DNA of 64,000 bases from Rhabdophis nuchalis (GCA_039707465.1 CM077645.1:145197503-145261502), one strand, 5' to 3'; numbered from the stretch's first letter, positions 11,345-22,115 are shown. Notes: generated from the letters alone by a model not told the origin. Made by a program: numbers and translations.

Positions 11345-11452
11345 GTGTTAGTTTTTATGAGCTGATCAATAAATTTAAATTTTTGAGAGACCAAGATAGA
11401 TCTATTTCGAGCTTATTAGCTCTCATCAGTTGGCCACACCCCACTGGGATTC

Positions 11453-11455
<3 letters not shown>
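11205..11455 (-). mobile_element. Hammerhead-bearing SINE-like repeat, copy 1
   Basis: Shares the TCACAGCTCCTGTTCAG and CCTTTAAGGGGAGGAGAC segments with the copies at 11690-11935 and 11995-12300. It contains a hammerhead ribozyme (11389-11435) and a box B-like ATTCGAATCCCAGTGG just upstream on the minus strand. The middle is interrupted by a CA/TA microsatellite at 11300-11345. Confidence 0.65.
11389..11435 (-). ncRNA. Type I hammerhead ribozyme, locus 1
   Basis: Read on the minus strand from 11435: stem I strand GGCCAA, core CUGAUGA, stem II GAGCU-AAUA-AGCUC, GAA, stem III hairpin AUAGAUCUAU, cleavage-site C, stem I strand UUGGUC. Stem I pairs over 6 bp (one G-U). Stem II is perfect with the preferred G10.1-C11.1 pair. 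Cleavage would fall after the C complementary to 11395. Relative to the other loci, all three stems carry compensatory changes. Every core position matches the hammerhead consensus. Confidence 0.8.
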
Positions 11456-11688
<233 letters not shown>

Positions 11689-11689
11689 A

Positions 11690-11935
11690 TATTATCACAG
11701 CTCCTGTTCAGGGTCCCTTTAAGGGGAGGAGACCTAACATCATCCCTCTCTGCCTTTCGACTCAACCTAGAGATCATCCAGACAGAGAACCAATTAGATT
11801 ACTGCTTTGTGACATTTTTTAGATATGTGTTAGATTTTTAAGGGCTGGAAATAAAGAGACCAGGATGGATCCATTTCAGGCTTATTAGCCGTCTTCAGCT
11901 GGCCATACTCCTTCTACTGGGACTTGAACCCCCTG
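11690..11935 (-). mobile_element. Hammerhead-bearing SINE-like repeat, copy 2
   Basis: Inverted relative to the 11995-12300 copy. It contains the tail (CAGCTCCTGTTCAGGGTCCC), the GTCGAAAGGCAGAG-type body, the hammerhead and the start of the tRNA-like head (box B GGGTTCAAGTCCC on the minus strand). At about 11930 it runs directly into the tail of another copy. Confidence 0.7.
11858..11904 (-). ncRNA. Type I hammerhead ribozyme, locus 2 (slightly decayed)
   Basis: Minus strand from 11904: GGCCAG, CUGAAGA, stem II CGGCU-AAUA-AGCCU, GAA, AUGGAUCCAU, C, CUGGUC. The core is intact, but the first stem II pair is C against U, so only four stem II pairs remain. Self-cleavage may be weakened. Confidence 0.65.
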
Positions 11936-11994
11936 AACAGGAGCTGTGATAATATTCTCTCATTTAAGAGTCCTGTAAATTGGCTGATGTATCA

Positions 11995-12300
11995 GGGATA
12001 CCGGATAGCTCAAGGCATAGAGAAGCCTGCCTCATATGCTGGAAAGCACCGGTTCAAATCCCAGTAGAATGAGTATGGCCAGCTGAAGAAGGCTAATAAG
12101 CCTGAAATGGATCCATCCTGGTCTCTTTATTTTCAGCCCTTAAAAATCTAACACATATCTAAAAAATGTCACACAGCAGTAATCTAATTGGTTCTCTGTC
12201 TGGATGATCTCTAGGTTGAGTCGAAGGGCAGAGAGGGATGACGTTAAGTCTCCTCCCCTTAAAGGGACCCTGAACAGGAGCTGTGATAATATTCTCTCAT
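11995..12300 (+). mobile_element. tRNA-headed SINE-like element with hammerhead (fullest copy)
   Basis: The tRNA-like head at about 11995-12068 has box A-like TAGCTCAAGGCATAG (12006-12020) and box B-like GGTTCAAATCC (12051-12061). It is followed by the hammerhead at 12077-12123, then a body (CTTAAAAATCTAACAC, GTCGAAGGGCAGAGAGGGATG) and a tail ending GATAATATTCTCTC before an AT tract. No ORF is present. The order pol III-type head, ribozyme, tail suggests a non-autonomous retroelement. Confidence 0.7.
12077..12123 (+). ncRNA. Type I hammerhead ribozyme, locus 3
   Basis: Stem I strand GGCCAG (12077-12082), core CUGAAGA (12083-12089), stem II AGGCU-AAUA-AGCCU (12090-12103), GAA (12104-12106), stem III AUGGAUCCAU (12107-12116), cleavage-site C 12117, stem I strand CUGGUC (12118-12123). 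Stem I gives 6 bp with one G-U, and stem II 5 bp. Core positions C3-A9, G12-A15.1 and U16.1-H17 all match consensus. Confidence 0.8.
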
Positions 12301-12314
12301 ATATATATATATAT

Positions 12315-12400
12315 ATGAGAGAATATTATCACAGCTCCTGTTCAGGGTCCCTTTAAGGGGAGGAGACTTAACGTCATCCCTCTTAAAAATCTAAAAATCT
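12315..12400 (-). mobile_element. Hammerhead-family repeat, tail-only fragment
   Basis: An inverted copy of the tail (GAGAATATTATCACAGCTCC to GACTTAACGTCATCCCTC) facing the 11995-12300 copy across a short AT tract. The ribozyme part is absent. Confidence 0.65.
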
Positions 12401-12427
12401 AACGTCATCCCTCTTAAAAATCTAACA

Positions 12428-13050
<623 letters not shown>

Positions 13051-13052
13051 TG

Positions 13053-13171
13053 ATAGATTAGATTAGATTAGATTAGATTAGATTAGATTAGATTAGATTA
13101 GATTAGATTAGATTAGATTAGATTAGATTAGATTAGATTAGATTAGATTAGATTAGATTAGATTAGATTAG
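13053..13171. repeat. (GATTA)n microsatellite
   Basis: About 23 GATTA units. The same place in unit C (about 22133-22153) has only about four, showing expansion after duplication. Confidence 0.95.
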
Positions 13172-13200
13172 AATGATAGTCAAACCGATAGAGGATAGGT

Positions 13201-13346
13201 CAGAGGTGGGTTGCTGCCGGTTCGGCCGAGATTGAGTGAACTGGTAGTAGCGGCAGCCAGAGGCTCCCCCCACCTGCCCAGATGCTCCTGCACATGCACC
13301 GGAGTGCGCCCGAACCGATAGTAAAAAAATTAGCAACCCACCTCTG
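13201..13346. mobile_element. hAT-type MITE, copy 1
   Basis: Inverted termini CAGAGGTGGGTTGCT and AGCAACCCACCTCTG are perfect. Flanks GGATAGGT and TGATAAGT match at 6 of 8 bases, consistent with a decayed 8-bp target duplication. The duplicate lies at 22183-22328. Confidence 0.75.
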
Positions 13347-13371
13347 TGATAAGTAGATAGACATGCTAGAT

Positions 13372-13372
<1 letters not shown>

Positions 13373-13410
<38 letters not shown>

Positions 13411-13492
13411 GTAGGTAGGTAGGTAGGTAGGTAGGTAGGTAGGTAGGTAGGATGGATAGATTGATAGGTAGACAGACAGACAGACAGACAGC
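13373..13492. repeat. GATA/GTAG/GACA microsatellite cluster
   Basis: (GATA)n, then (GTAG)n, then (GACA)n. The unit C counterpart is at 22355-22515. Confidence 0.9.
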
Positions 13493-13559
13493 CAATTTTC
13501 TATGACTAAAGGTGACCCGTTGATCAGAGGTTCTGGGGATTTTATGTAAAGTTGCATGT

Positions 13560-14046
13560 TATACTCTATGAGAAAGTTTGAAAACCTTTGGTTTACCATT
13601 TCCACATAGAGTTGTCCAACCTGTAGGGAATGAGGATATAAGAAGAAAATCGATGCACAAAAAATACAAAGCAGTAATGCCAGTGAGCTTCTGCAGCTGG
13701 GGGCGGGTGGGCTAAGTGCATGTATTGGAGGCCCTGTCCGCAGCCCCATCTTCCTCCTACTCTCGCTCTTCTCACGCCTTCCAACTCTCGAAAGCCGCCG
13801 GATCACAACACCCCACCCCAGTGCCATCCGGTGAAGGTCAGAGTGCGAGGGCGATGCCGCTACTTCACACACCGGCGCTCCCTTCCTCGGAACGGGAGTG
13901 GCTCTCTGCGCATCCAACCCACTTCAGCATCGCCGCTGGTCTTCTCTCGGCAGGAAAGGGTGGGATTTAAGGCATTTAAAGCTTGCGCTTGCTCTCCCGT
14001 CGTCGTTGCTTGGCATTGGTGCTATAATTTCAAAGGTGCTTCAGAA

Positions 14047-14115
<69 letters not shown>

Positions 14116-14297
14116 TTTTTCTTTCTTCTCGTTTTCAAGCTTTTCTGTTCGCCACTATGGATAAACTGGCTGATGCAAACTCGCACTTTCCTCTGGATCT
14201 TTTTCAAAAGTTGAAGGAAGTCCACCCAACTGGCAACCTTTTCTTTTCCCCGTTCTGTTTATCCGCCGCCCTGTCCACGATCGTTTTAGGGGCCCGG
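13560..14297 (+). pseudogene. Serpin B first 5' end: decayed exon 1a and truncated exon 2a
   Basis: The a-type exon 1 block ends CGGCAG|GAAAGG, so its GT donor is gone. After a (CTTT)n tract, exon 2 begins with ATG at 14157 (MDKLADANSHFPLDLFQKL) and is cut after GCCCGG at 14297, at codon 47. There it is joined to sequence resembling the b-type promoter flank (CTGCTCCTTTCGG). The reading frame runs on into low-complexity Pro/Leu/Ser sequence. It is non-functional as a serpin exon; the same junction occurs in units C and D. Confidence 0.8.
14050..14127. repeat. (CTTT)n microsatellite in old intron 1, unit B
   Basis: About 17 CTTT units between the decayed exon 1a and truncated exon 2a. Equivalent expansions lie at 23050-23140 and 39627-39943. 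Confidence 0.95.
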
Positions 14298-14379
14298 CTG
14301 CTCCTTTCGGTTTTTCTTCCACCCCACCCCGCCTTTCCTCCGTTCCTCCCCCTCCCCTCCTCATCCCCTAGGTTCACCG

Positions 14380-14699
14380 AGTTTGTGCAACTGGGGCGGG
14401 TGGGCTAAGTGCGTGAACTGGATGCACTGTGCTGATGTGGGCAAATTGATAGCAACCCCACCCTTCCTCTTCCTCCTCTCGCTCCTCTCAAGCCTTCCAA
14501 CTCCCCAAGCCTGCCTGGTTCAGAACTCTTCCCCTACCAGCCGCTGAAAGTCAAGAGTCCCGGGGCTTTGCCGTCTCGCCAGTTCCAGAATCCCACCAGG
14601 GTTCCTTTCTTCGCAGCGACAAGACCTGGGGTCTGTGCGGCTGGGGCTCACTGCGCATCCAACCCACCTCCAGCACCGCCGCTGGTCTTCTCTCCGCTG
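14380..14699 (+). promoter_or_regulatory. Serpin B b-type promoter/exon 1
   Basis: The GC box GGGGCGGG at about 14394 and conserved exon 1 sequence end at donor CCGCTG|GTAAGG (exon end 14699). An exon 2 with intact ATG lies 134 bp downstream. Confidence 0.6.
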
Positions 14700-16807
14700 G
14701 TAAGGGCGGGTCCCGAGACCGTCACTTGTTGCCGTGGTCGTTGCTCGGGATTGGTGCTATGATTTTAAAGACGCCTCAGAAATAATTGTCTTTCTTTCTT
14801 TTTGCTTGTTTTCAAGCTTTCCCGTTCGCCACTATGGATAAACTGGCTAATGCAAACTCGCAGTTTGCTCTGGATCTTTTCCAAAAGTTGAAGGAAGCCC
14901 ACCCTACCGGCAACCTTTTCTTTTCCCCGTTCAGTCTCTCTTCCGCCCTGGCCATGGTCGTCTTAGGGGCCCGGGGTAACACAGCCTCGGAACTCCTCAA
15001 GGTCAGCAGATTTTTTTTTCCTGATGTGTTAGTCATCATAATATGATTGCTATGAGGAAGTATGGCTCTTTTGTATGGCTCTTTTGTAAGACGAATTGTA
15101 TTTTAAGTGAAAGAACGTCTCTAGCACAGGGAAGTTATGTTTGGATTTAAGGGATGAATCATGTTAATGATTACTCCAGGGTTTTTACTGGTGTTCTGCT
15201 GAACAAATAATTTTCAAGGGAGACAGCCAGCTAGCCAGCCAATTTTCCATCACTAAAGTTGGCATGTTGATCAGAGGTTCTTAACTGATAGGCTACACTT
15301 TGTGACAAAGTTTGAAAACCCTTAGTTTAGATTTTCCACATATTGTTGTCCAAGCTGTACAGGATAAGGATGTGAGAACAAAATTGAAAACAGACATTCT
15401 GACAGTCTCAGTTGCATTTAAAGGAAACATTCTCTACTCTCTTGCTACCACTTTATCAAAAAATCATTTGTTATGAAAATCAGACTAACATTGAACTTTT
15501 TCCTTATCAGTTCCAATAGTTTTGTGCCTAGCCTACATAGATTCCGTATCTGATACCCTAAGGTAATTTGGAATAAAGCGACCTCTTTTGTTATTTCTCC
15601 AACACAGAATTATAGTAAACACATTCAGGCTTTGATAAATCCCCAATTTTTCCTCGTATATGTATAACCCATCATATCAATCTTAGATATTGTATGCACC
15701 TCTTTAAAAGATGAAACCTAAGATTGTAAAGAGTGGTCCATCATGCTGTTTGTTTATGTATTCTTTCTACCTGTGAATCTGTAGATTTCTGAAATGTGTC
15801 CATTGTTCTTAGAAAAAATTATTTTTGCACTAACCCTAATTTCACTGTTCTTATTGGTACTAAAGTAGGACTTATTTTTTCCATGCAGACACTTCATTTT
15901 GATGGCGTTGAAGACTTTCATTCAGTATTTCACACGCTCAATACTGAAATTAACCGGAGCAATGCACCTTATATATTGAAACTTGCTAATAGGTTGTATG
16001 GAGAAAAAACTTACAACTTTTTGTCTGTAAGTAGATTGCTAAATAAGTAAACATCAATACTTTATGGACCATCAGAATGGCATTATAAGACAATTATAAG
16101 TTTTATTAGACTATGATATTAAGTGGTACAATTATTCGTTGCTTGAAGTGAATCTTTAATCTCTTTTAACTAGGTGTGCTATGGATAGCTCAGCACAAAG
16201 ACGATACAGTGAGATCCAATCACACCCAGTCATTCATTTTCTTATACCTAATGGACAGAATCTTGCCAAATGAGAACTATAACCATCTAACCTACTATAT
16301 CCAGAGAGATTCCAGGGTGTGGCTATCCTGAACCTCTTCCCCTCCTTCCCCCATTTTGGGACTTCACAGACATTTAATCTGGGTGTCTTTCTGGGAAAAC
16401 ACCATGTTTTGCTAAAATTCCCTACCCACCACACTATACTGCTTCTCCAGGTGCATATTCCATGGCAGCTATGAAATATGCAGATTAACAGGTTCATTTC
16501 TCTCTCTCTTTTATCCACATATAGTCATGTTTCTTGGGATATGTAGAATTTTTGCAGCTAACCTTATGAGATGGATCTAGATTTTCCAATTAGATTACAA
16601 ACTGTGTGTATAACATGCATCTCTTTTCAGAAGAATAAATTTTGCTCAAAGACCATTCTGTTCAGGGTACATTTCAGTCAAAACAAATGATGCTAATCTC
16701 CTGGTTAAATTACTGAAGAAGGCTAATAGTGTTATTCAGCTTAAGCATGGTTAGCATGACAGTGAATTGGAAAATGTCTATCTACATCAGCCTTGAGAGA
16801 CATTTAC

Positions 16808-17225
16808 TTGTTTGTTTGTTTGTTTGTTTGTTTGTTTATTTATTTATTTATTTATTTATGATTTGTATACCGCCCTATTCTCCCAGGTGTGACTCATGGC
16901 GGTACACAGATAAGATAAAAACCTACAAGTAAAAACAATGTAAAACGGAATTAAATAATTAAACTCTGTGCTAAAATAGTTTAAAAATGATTAAAATTCA
17001 ATTTAAAATTATTCCTTAATCTATCTATGCCAAGCCAGCCAGGGGAAAAAGTGCGTTATAAGTGCCCGGCGGAAGAGGTGTAGGTCCGTGATGGTACGGA
17101 TGTCGGGGGGGTAGGTCGCTCCAGAGGGCCGGACCCGCCACAGAGAAGGTCCTTCCCCTGGGGGTCACCAGCCGGCATTGACCGGCAGACGGCACCCTGA
17201 GGAGGCCCTCTCTGTGGGAGCGGAC
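16808..17225 (-). mobile_element. CR1/L2-group LINE 3' fragment replacing serpin B exon 4
   Basis: (TTTG)n/(TTTA)n tail, then the terminal motif TTTGTATACCGCCC, then minus-strand C-terminal ORF2 remnants ('VRTITDLHLFR', 'PLCGGSGPLERPT'-like, frameshifted). Flanking sequence matches unit D at about 44555 and about 45808, showing that about 1.25 kb of host DNA including exon 4 was lost at the insertion. Confidence 0.8.
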
Positions 17226-17744
17226 AGGTTGTACAGCACCTTTTGCTAACTCAGGATTTTTTTAAAAAGAAAAATATTTACAAGATAATTACAGAGGAGA
17301 AATATACATTTAACAAGTGCCTTTAGATTAGTCTCGTTGAGCTGATATTATTATTTAAGTCTCAGTTCTGTGCACAGCTAATTATCAGTGAAATTTCTGT
17401 GTCAAGGTAAAATCCCTGAGTTGTTACCTGAAGGATCCATCAATGAAGTGACTAGATTGGTTTTGGTGAATGCTGTCTACTTTAAAGGCAACTGGGCAAA
17501 GGCATTTAAAGAAAAAGATACTGAAGACATGCCTTTCAGGCTGAATAAGGTAAAAAAATATGTCTCTTTTCTGTAACAATAGCTTTTTGTTTAGGTAGGT
17601 GTAGCAATAGCCACTTTCATGAAACATCATCAACTTTTTGTAATAGTGCTGAACACATAATCCCAACTTATTTATAGTCATATTTCAGTTCCTTTGAGCC
17701 TAATCACTTTTTACAAATCTCAACTTTCCCATATGTTAAACCTA

Positions 17745-18032
17745 GATGTCAGCCTCCGCTTTATTGCTTGCTTCGGTTGCCATTTGAAACGGGGAGGGTG
17801 GGGCTGTGGGTACTGGACATTAAGTGTGTTGGAGGAGGATGGAGCCTGGGCCTGATATCGCCAAGGCTAACAGTCTTGCATTCCATTGTGATGATGCTCC
17901 TGAGCGTGTTGCCCACCTGACATCGTGGATGAATCTGCATTGGATAATATGCTGGGGTCAAGGGATGTTAGGGGATGGGTAATGCTTTGATATGTGTGTT
18001 GTGCACCTAAATATCTCATTCTTGCTTGACTT
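17745..18032. other. Unidentified insertion in serpin B intron 5
   Basis: About 290 bp (from GATGTCAGCCTCCGC to TTGCTTGACTT) replaces the sequence found at about 7812-7965 in copy A and is absent from the other copies. It has no recognisable termini, ORF or tail. Confidence 0.5.
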
Positions 18033-20234
18033 TTGTTTATCCTTACCTGGAAATGAATTTCATTTAGCTTAACAGAGTAGTATAATTCCAAAGAACAGCT
18101 ATATAATAATATAGTTTTGCAAAGATACACTTCCCAGAACTAGTTATATAAATTTCAGGTTATGCATAGAGAAACTTTCTTTCTTTCTTGTTTGATAAGT
18201 TCCTCAGTGTAATATTCTTAAAATAATGCAGAGAGAAAAGAAGAATGTGAAGATGATGTTTATGAAAGAGAAGCTTCCTTTTGCTTATATCCCTGAATGC
18301 AAGTGTCGTGTGCTGGAACTGCCATACAAGGGAAAGGACCTTAGCATGATAATCCTTTTGCCTGATAACATTGAGGATAATTCCACAGGCCTGGAACAGG
18401 TGATTCTCTTGTTTTCTTGCTATTGCTATATAATCATTGTCCTAAACAAAATTGTTCTAAATAGTACATGAATACAATACTAGGTAGGATCATGTATATG
18501 CATGTACATCAGTGGGGTTCTGAAGAAAGGCAACCTTATTCTGGGATCTCCAGAAAATCTTTAATCGTTTTCTTCATGTTTGTACCAGACACTATGAATT
18601 CCTAATCATCTCGGGTAAAAGAGCTGAAAGATTAGATCTGAATTAAATTTAAATAGTAAACAGTAAGGTATCCATAAAATAAATGATTTTATGTTATGTT
18701 TGGACTAGACAACAATGCTTTTGCCTGAAAATAATTTTTTTACTTTGAATAATGTTTGTGCTATATACTATGCATTATTTGTTTTTTCTCATCTGAACAT
18801 CTGTTAAAGCTGCAAATAGTTTAGCCTGGGGCAGAAACCACCTTGCACTCAGTTAGAGAAAGATCATGTCTGGGGCAGAGAAATGTGCTTTCTGGCTCTG
18901 CAAATTAATCCATACTGAAATCAGTGACGTCCTGTTTTTTAGCAACACATTTCTCTGTGCCGAAATGGAAATATTGTGGTACAGTGATGCAAATAACTAC
19001 TTGTCTTTCTTTGTCGTTTTAGCTGGAGCAGCAGCTTACTTTGGAAAAACTGCAAGAATGGACACAGTCCAAAAATATGAGTTCCAGATGGGACGTCTCT
19101 GTACATCTACCTAAATTTCAGCTGGAAGAAAACTATGATCTTAAATCTTACTTTGCAGCATTGGGGTTATTAGATGTGTTTGACAGTGGCAAGGCTAATT
19201 TGTCTGGAATGTCAGGATCTCCAGATCTCCATGTGTCTAAAATTGTTCACAAGTCATTTCTGGAAGTAAATGAAGTGGGCACTGAAGCAGCAGCAGCCAC
19301 TGCTGCTGCTATAGCTGTCAATTGTTTGCCCTTGAAGGAGAATTTTAATGCTGACCATCCTTTCCTATTTTTTATCCGCCATAATCCAACAAACACCATA
19401 CTTTTCCTTGGTAGATTTGCTTCTCCATAAAGAGTATCGTAAGTCATAAAAGCAACTTCCAGCCTCCCATAAAATACTCATTTCTTTGCCTACTTGGGGG
19501 AGTTGAACAAGTGGAGTTCCTCCAGATCAGGGGGGCCAAACCCGGGTCATCATGTGACATATTGTGATTGCCCCCTCCCTTCGTTAGACCGCGGGTGGGC
19601 ATAACTAGTACATGATGCATCCAGCCCGTGGGCCACGAGTTTGACAACCATGGTCTAGATGCTTTGATTTTCTTGAATTTTCTTGATTTTCTGTTAACGG
19701 ATTTTCTGTGACACTTTGCTCTAAAAGGTAATCGTCTGTAATTTGGGACATTCAGCTGTGTTTGATTTCAGTTCTTTTCATTTCCAGCTAGCTAGGAATT
19801 CTGGGAATTGTAGTTTGAGCTGTTTGGAAGCAGTCAGGCAAGGGGCAGCTACTATGCATTTTATTTGTAAAACAAATAACACATGAATTACTGGAATAAA
19901 GTTGGCTTTCATTCAATATAATATAACAGTCTTTGGTTCAGATTCTTTGGTCCTGGAAAATAATTGATAATATAGAAACCAGAAAGTGACCTTTTTGTTC
20001 TTAAAAATACAAAACAATTTGGCATTTGTCTTAGTACGCATTTTATGAGGAGTTGTGGTATAGCTTTTCTTATCATTCAGTAAATGCAGAATTGTTCACA
20101 TATGAGTCACTAGTGACCTCAATCTACCAATTTTCTGAAATTGTTTGTCCATATTCTCTCTCCTCAGTGGAAAAATACAGCTTTCCTGAAACCGAAATGA
20201 ATTTTTAAGAAAAATATTACGGGATTATTATGAA

Positions 20235-20537
20235 TCACATGTGACAATACATGGTGTTCCATCTAATTTTGCTTTGAGTGAAAAAATCAATCCCTTTCAA
20301 CTCTTCAGGCAGATATTCTTGTTCTACATGGTCCTTGTACATAGGATTATATTTATAATCTTTACCATAACCTAACTTTTTCATGAGCTTGGTTGGGGCA
20401 TTCTGCAAATAGAAGGGCACAGGCGGAAGAGGTCTTTGGTGGTCTCTTAGGCATGTTTTCACATTACTGTAAGCGCTGTACACTTCAATAGACTTTGGTG
20501 CCCTGGCGACATAGACCACACACTGTGCCAGTAAGAC
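20235..20537 (-). pseudogene. WRNIP1: Duplicated WRNIP1 terminal exon (copy 2), stop lost
   Basis: Almost identical to copy 1, with one Ile to Met difference in the KYNPMYKDH segment. The acceptor GCATAG|GTCTTACTGG is intact and the frame is open for 100 residues. It shares the TGA to AGA stop loss and the nine-residue extension. The stop loss therefore predates the split of copies 1 and 2. Confidence 0.85.
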
Positions 20538-20587
20538 CTATGCAACAAAAAGAAAGGGACAATTAAAGAAGCAAGGGAAATGTACCA

Positions 20588-20880
20588 CAGGTAGCCCTCT
20601 AGTTACAACAGTTCGTTTAGTGACCGAAGTTGCAACAGCACTGAAAAAAATGCCTTCTGAATGCTTTTCACACATTGCAGCATCTCCATGATCATGTGAT
20701 CAAAATTAGGATGCTTGGCCACTGATTCGTATTCATGATGGTTGCAATGTCTGGGGGCGGATCATGTGATCCCCTTTTGCAACTTTCTGACAAGTAAAGT
20801 CAATAGGGAAGCCCAATTCATTTCACTACCATGTTAGCAACTTAATAACTGCAGTGATTCATTTAACAACTGCGAGAAGA
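20588..20880. mobile_element. MITE-like repeat (CAGGTAG terminus), copy 2
   Basis: Duplicate of 10527-10820, at the same position relative to the WRNIP1 exon copy. Confidence 0.5.
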
Positions 20881-20943
20881 AAGGTTCATAAAATGGGGTA
20901 AGAGAAATGGCAGGCACCAGAGATACATTTCATGTATTGCTGC

Positions 20944-21138
20944 AGAGGGCCGGAATACTTATGTCAATGTGATATTTCAGGTTTTTTTCTTTTTAATAAA
21001 TTTACAGACATTTCTAAAATTCACTTTGTCCTTATGGGGTATTGAATGTAGCTTAATGAGGAAACAAATGAATTTCAACAACTGTAGAATTAAGCTGCAG
21101 CATAACAAAATTGACAAAAGTGAAGGTGGTCTGTATAC
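20944..21138. mobile_element. Tc1/mariner-like terminal fragment, copy 2
   Basis: Duplicate of 10872-11077. Confidence 0.5.
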
Positions 21139-21159
21139 GTTCTCAATGAACTATAGAAT

Positions 21160-21300
21160 TATATGTGTGTGTGTGTGTGTGTGTGTGTTAGTTTTATGAG
21201 CTGATCAATGAATTAAATTAGAGAGAGACCAGGATAGATCTTTAATTTAATTTATTGATCAGCTCATAAAACTAACACACATATCTAAAATATTATACAA
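21160..21300. repeat. (GT)n and inverted repeat with hammerhead-family remnant
   Basis: GTTAGTTTTATGAGCTGATC (about 21188) is mirrored by GATCAGCTCATAAAACTAAC (about 21257). The spacer carries AGAGACCAGGATAGATC, the stem III/stem I side of the hammerhead repeat, but no CUGANGA core. Confidence 0.6.
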
Positions 21301-21472
21301 CGTAATTCTTGGCTTGCTTTCTGGATGGTCTCTAGTGATGAGCCGATAGGCAGTAAGGGAAACAGTATGTCTCCTCCCTTAATTGGGGCCTAATAATAAC
21401 AGGTTGTTGTGAAATAATTACATATATATATATGTATATGTATATGTTTTCATAGATTTTCACGGGTGTAGG

Positions 21473-21620
21473 TATGCTGGCAATGCTGGCTTCGGGGATT
21501 TTCCCATGTATATAGCATGGAGATGCCTGATGATGTCAAGTGAGATCTTGTCGAAATGTTGCAATAACATCTCCATGCTATATACATGGGAAAATCCCCG
21601 AAGCCAGCATTGCCAGCATA
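21473..21620. repeat. Perfect 53-bp inverted repeat with CTGATGA...GAAA loop
   Basis: Arms 21473-21525 and 21568-21620 are exact complements. The 42-nt loop contains CTGATGATGTCAAG, TGAGAT and CTTGTCGAAAT. It is flanked by TA tracts. This motif order relates it to the family-2 repeats at 11.1 and 56.5 kb. Confidence 0.85.
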
Positions 21621-21634
21621 TATATATATAAATA

Positions 21635-22115
21635 TATAACTATATATAATTATAGTGACCATGCACCCTTTATTATAAATTATAGCAGTCCTTTAGGTTT
21701 AATTATTTTAGGTTTTGCCCTTGAATTTAACTCTGCAAAACAAAGATATCAACAATTATTACTATTTTTAATCCTTGTGAACCTCATTCAGGTGTGCTCC
21801 TTTTTTCTGTTTCCCCTTTTCCAAGCAATAAAGTGATCTACATTCCATGTCTCTGGCATGTGGTTGAGAAGCAACCTCCAAGGATGATTGAGATATCAAG
21901 GCAATTTCTGAAAAGATACTGGGGGTGGGCTATTTTTTTTCTTAACAACAAGACTACATATATTGAAGCCTTTAAGAGCAAGTTCATTCCAGTAGGTTTT
22001 TCACCCTGTCTAGTTTCTGCTGCTCCTGACACTTTTGGTTTTCCTTCTCTCCCCCCACTCCTGCATACACTTTTCCTCATTTCTCCCTTCCTCCTCTCCT
22101 CTCCTTATGGATAGA
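21635..22115 (+). repeat. Duplicated serpin upstream flank (unit C)
   Basis: Near-identical to 12556-13050. No gene seen. Confidence 0.75.

Larger units (their letters stand above)
14834..19430 (+). pseudogene. SERPINB1: SERPINB1-like copy B, exon 4 missing
   Basis: Exons found: 14834-15001, 15889-16026, 17407-17549, 18232-18399, 19023-19430, each individually open with good splice sites. The 118-nt exon 4 (DFLTSTQ to QQTE in the other copies) is absent: a LINE fragment replaces the interval 16805-17225. Splicing exon 3 to exon 5 shifts frame and meets TGA after 14 codons of exon 5, so a full serpin cannot be made. The loss also removes sheet A and helix residues near NQWVEQQTE. Its reactive loop differs from A: after GTEAAAATA it reads [14 protein letters not shown], giving P1 Asn. 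The poly(A) signal is at 19895-19900. An assembly error at the deletion is the alternative. Confidence 0.85.

Noticed and set aside
11995..12068. A functional tRNA gene
   Set aside because: Only box A- and box B-like sequences are present. The acceptor and anticodon stems do not fold properly, and it is fused to a repeat body, as in SINEs.
13053..13492. Possible CRISPR-like regular repeats
   Set aside because: They are contiguous pentamer and tetramer microsatellites without unique spacers, in a vertebrate genome.
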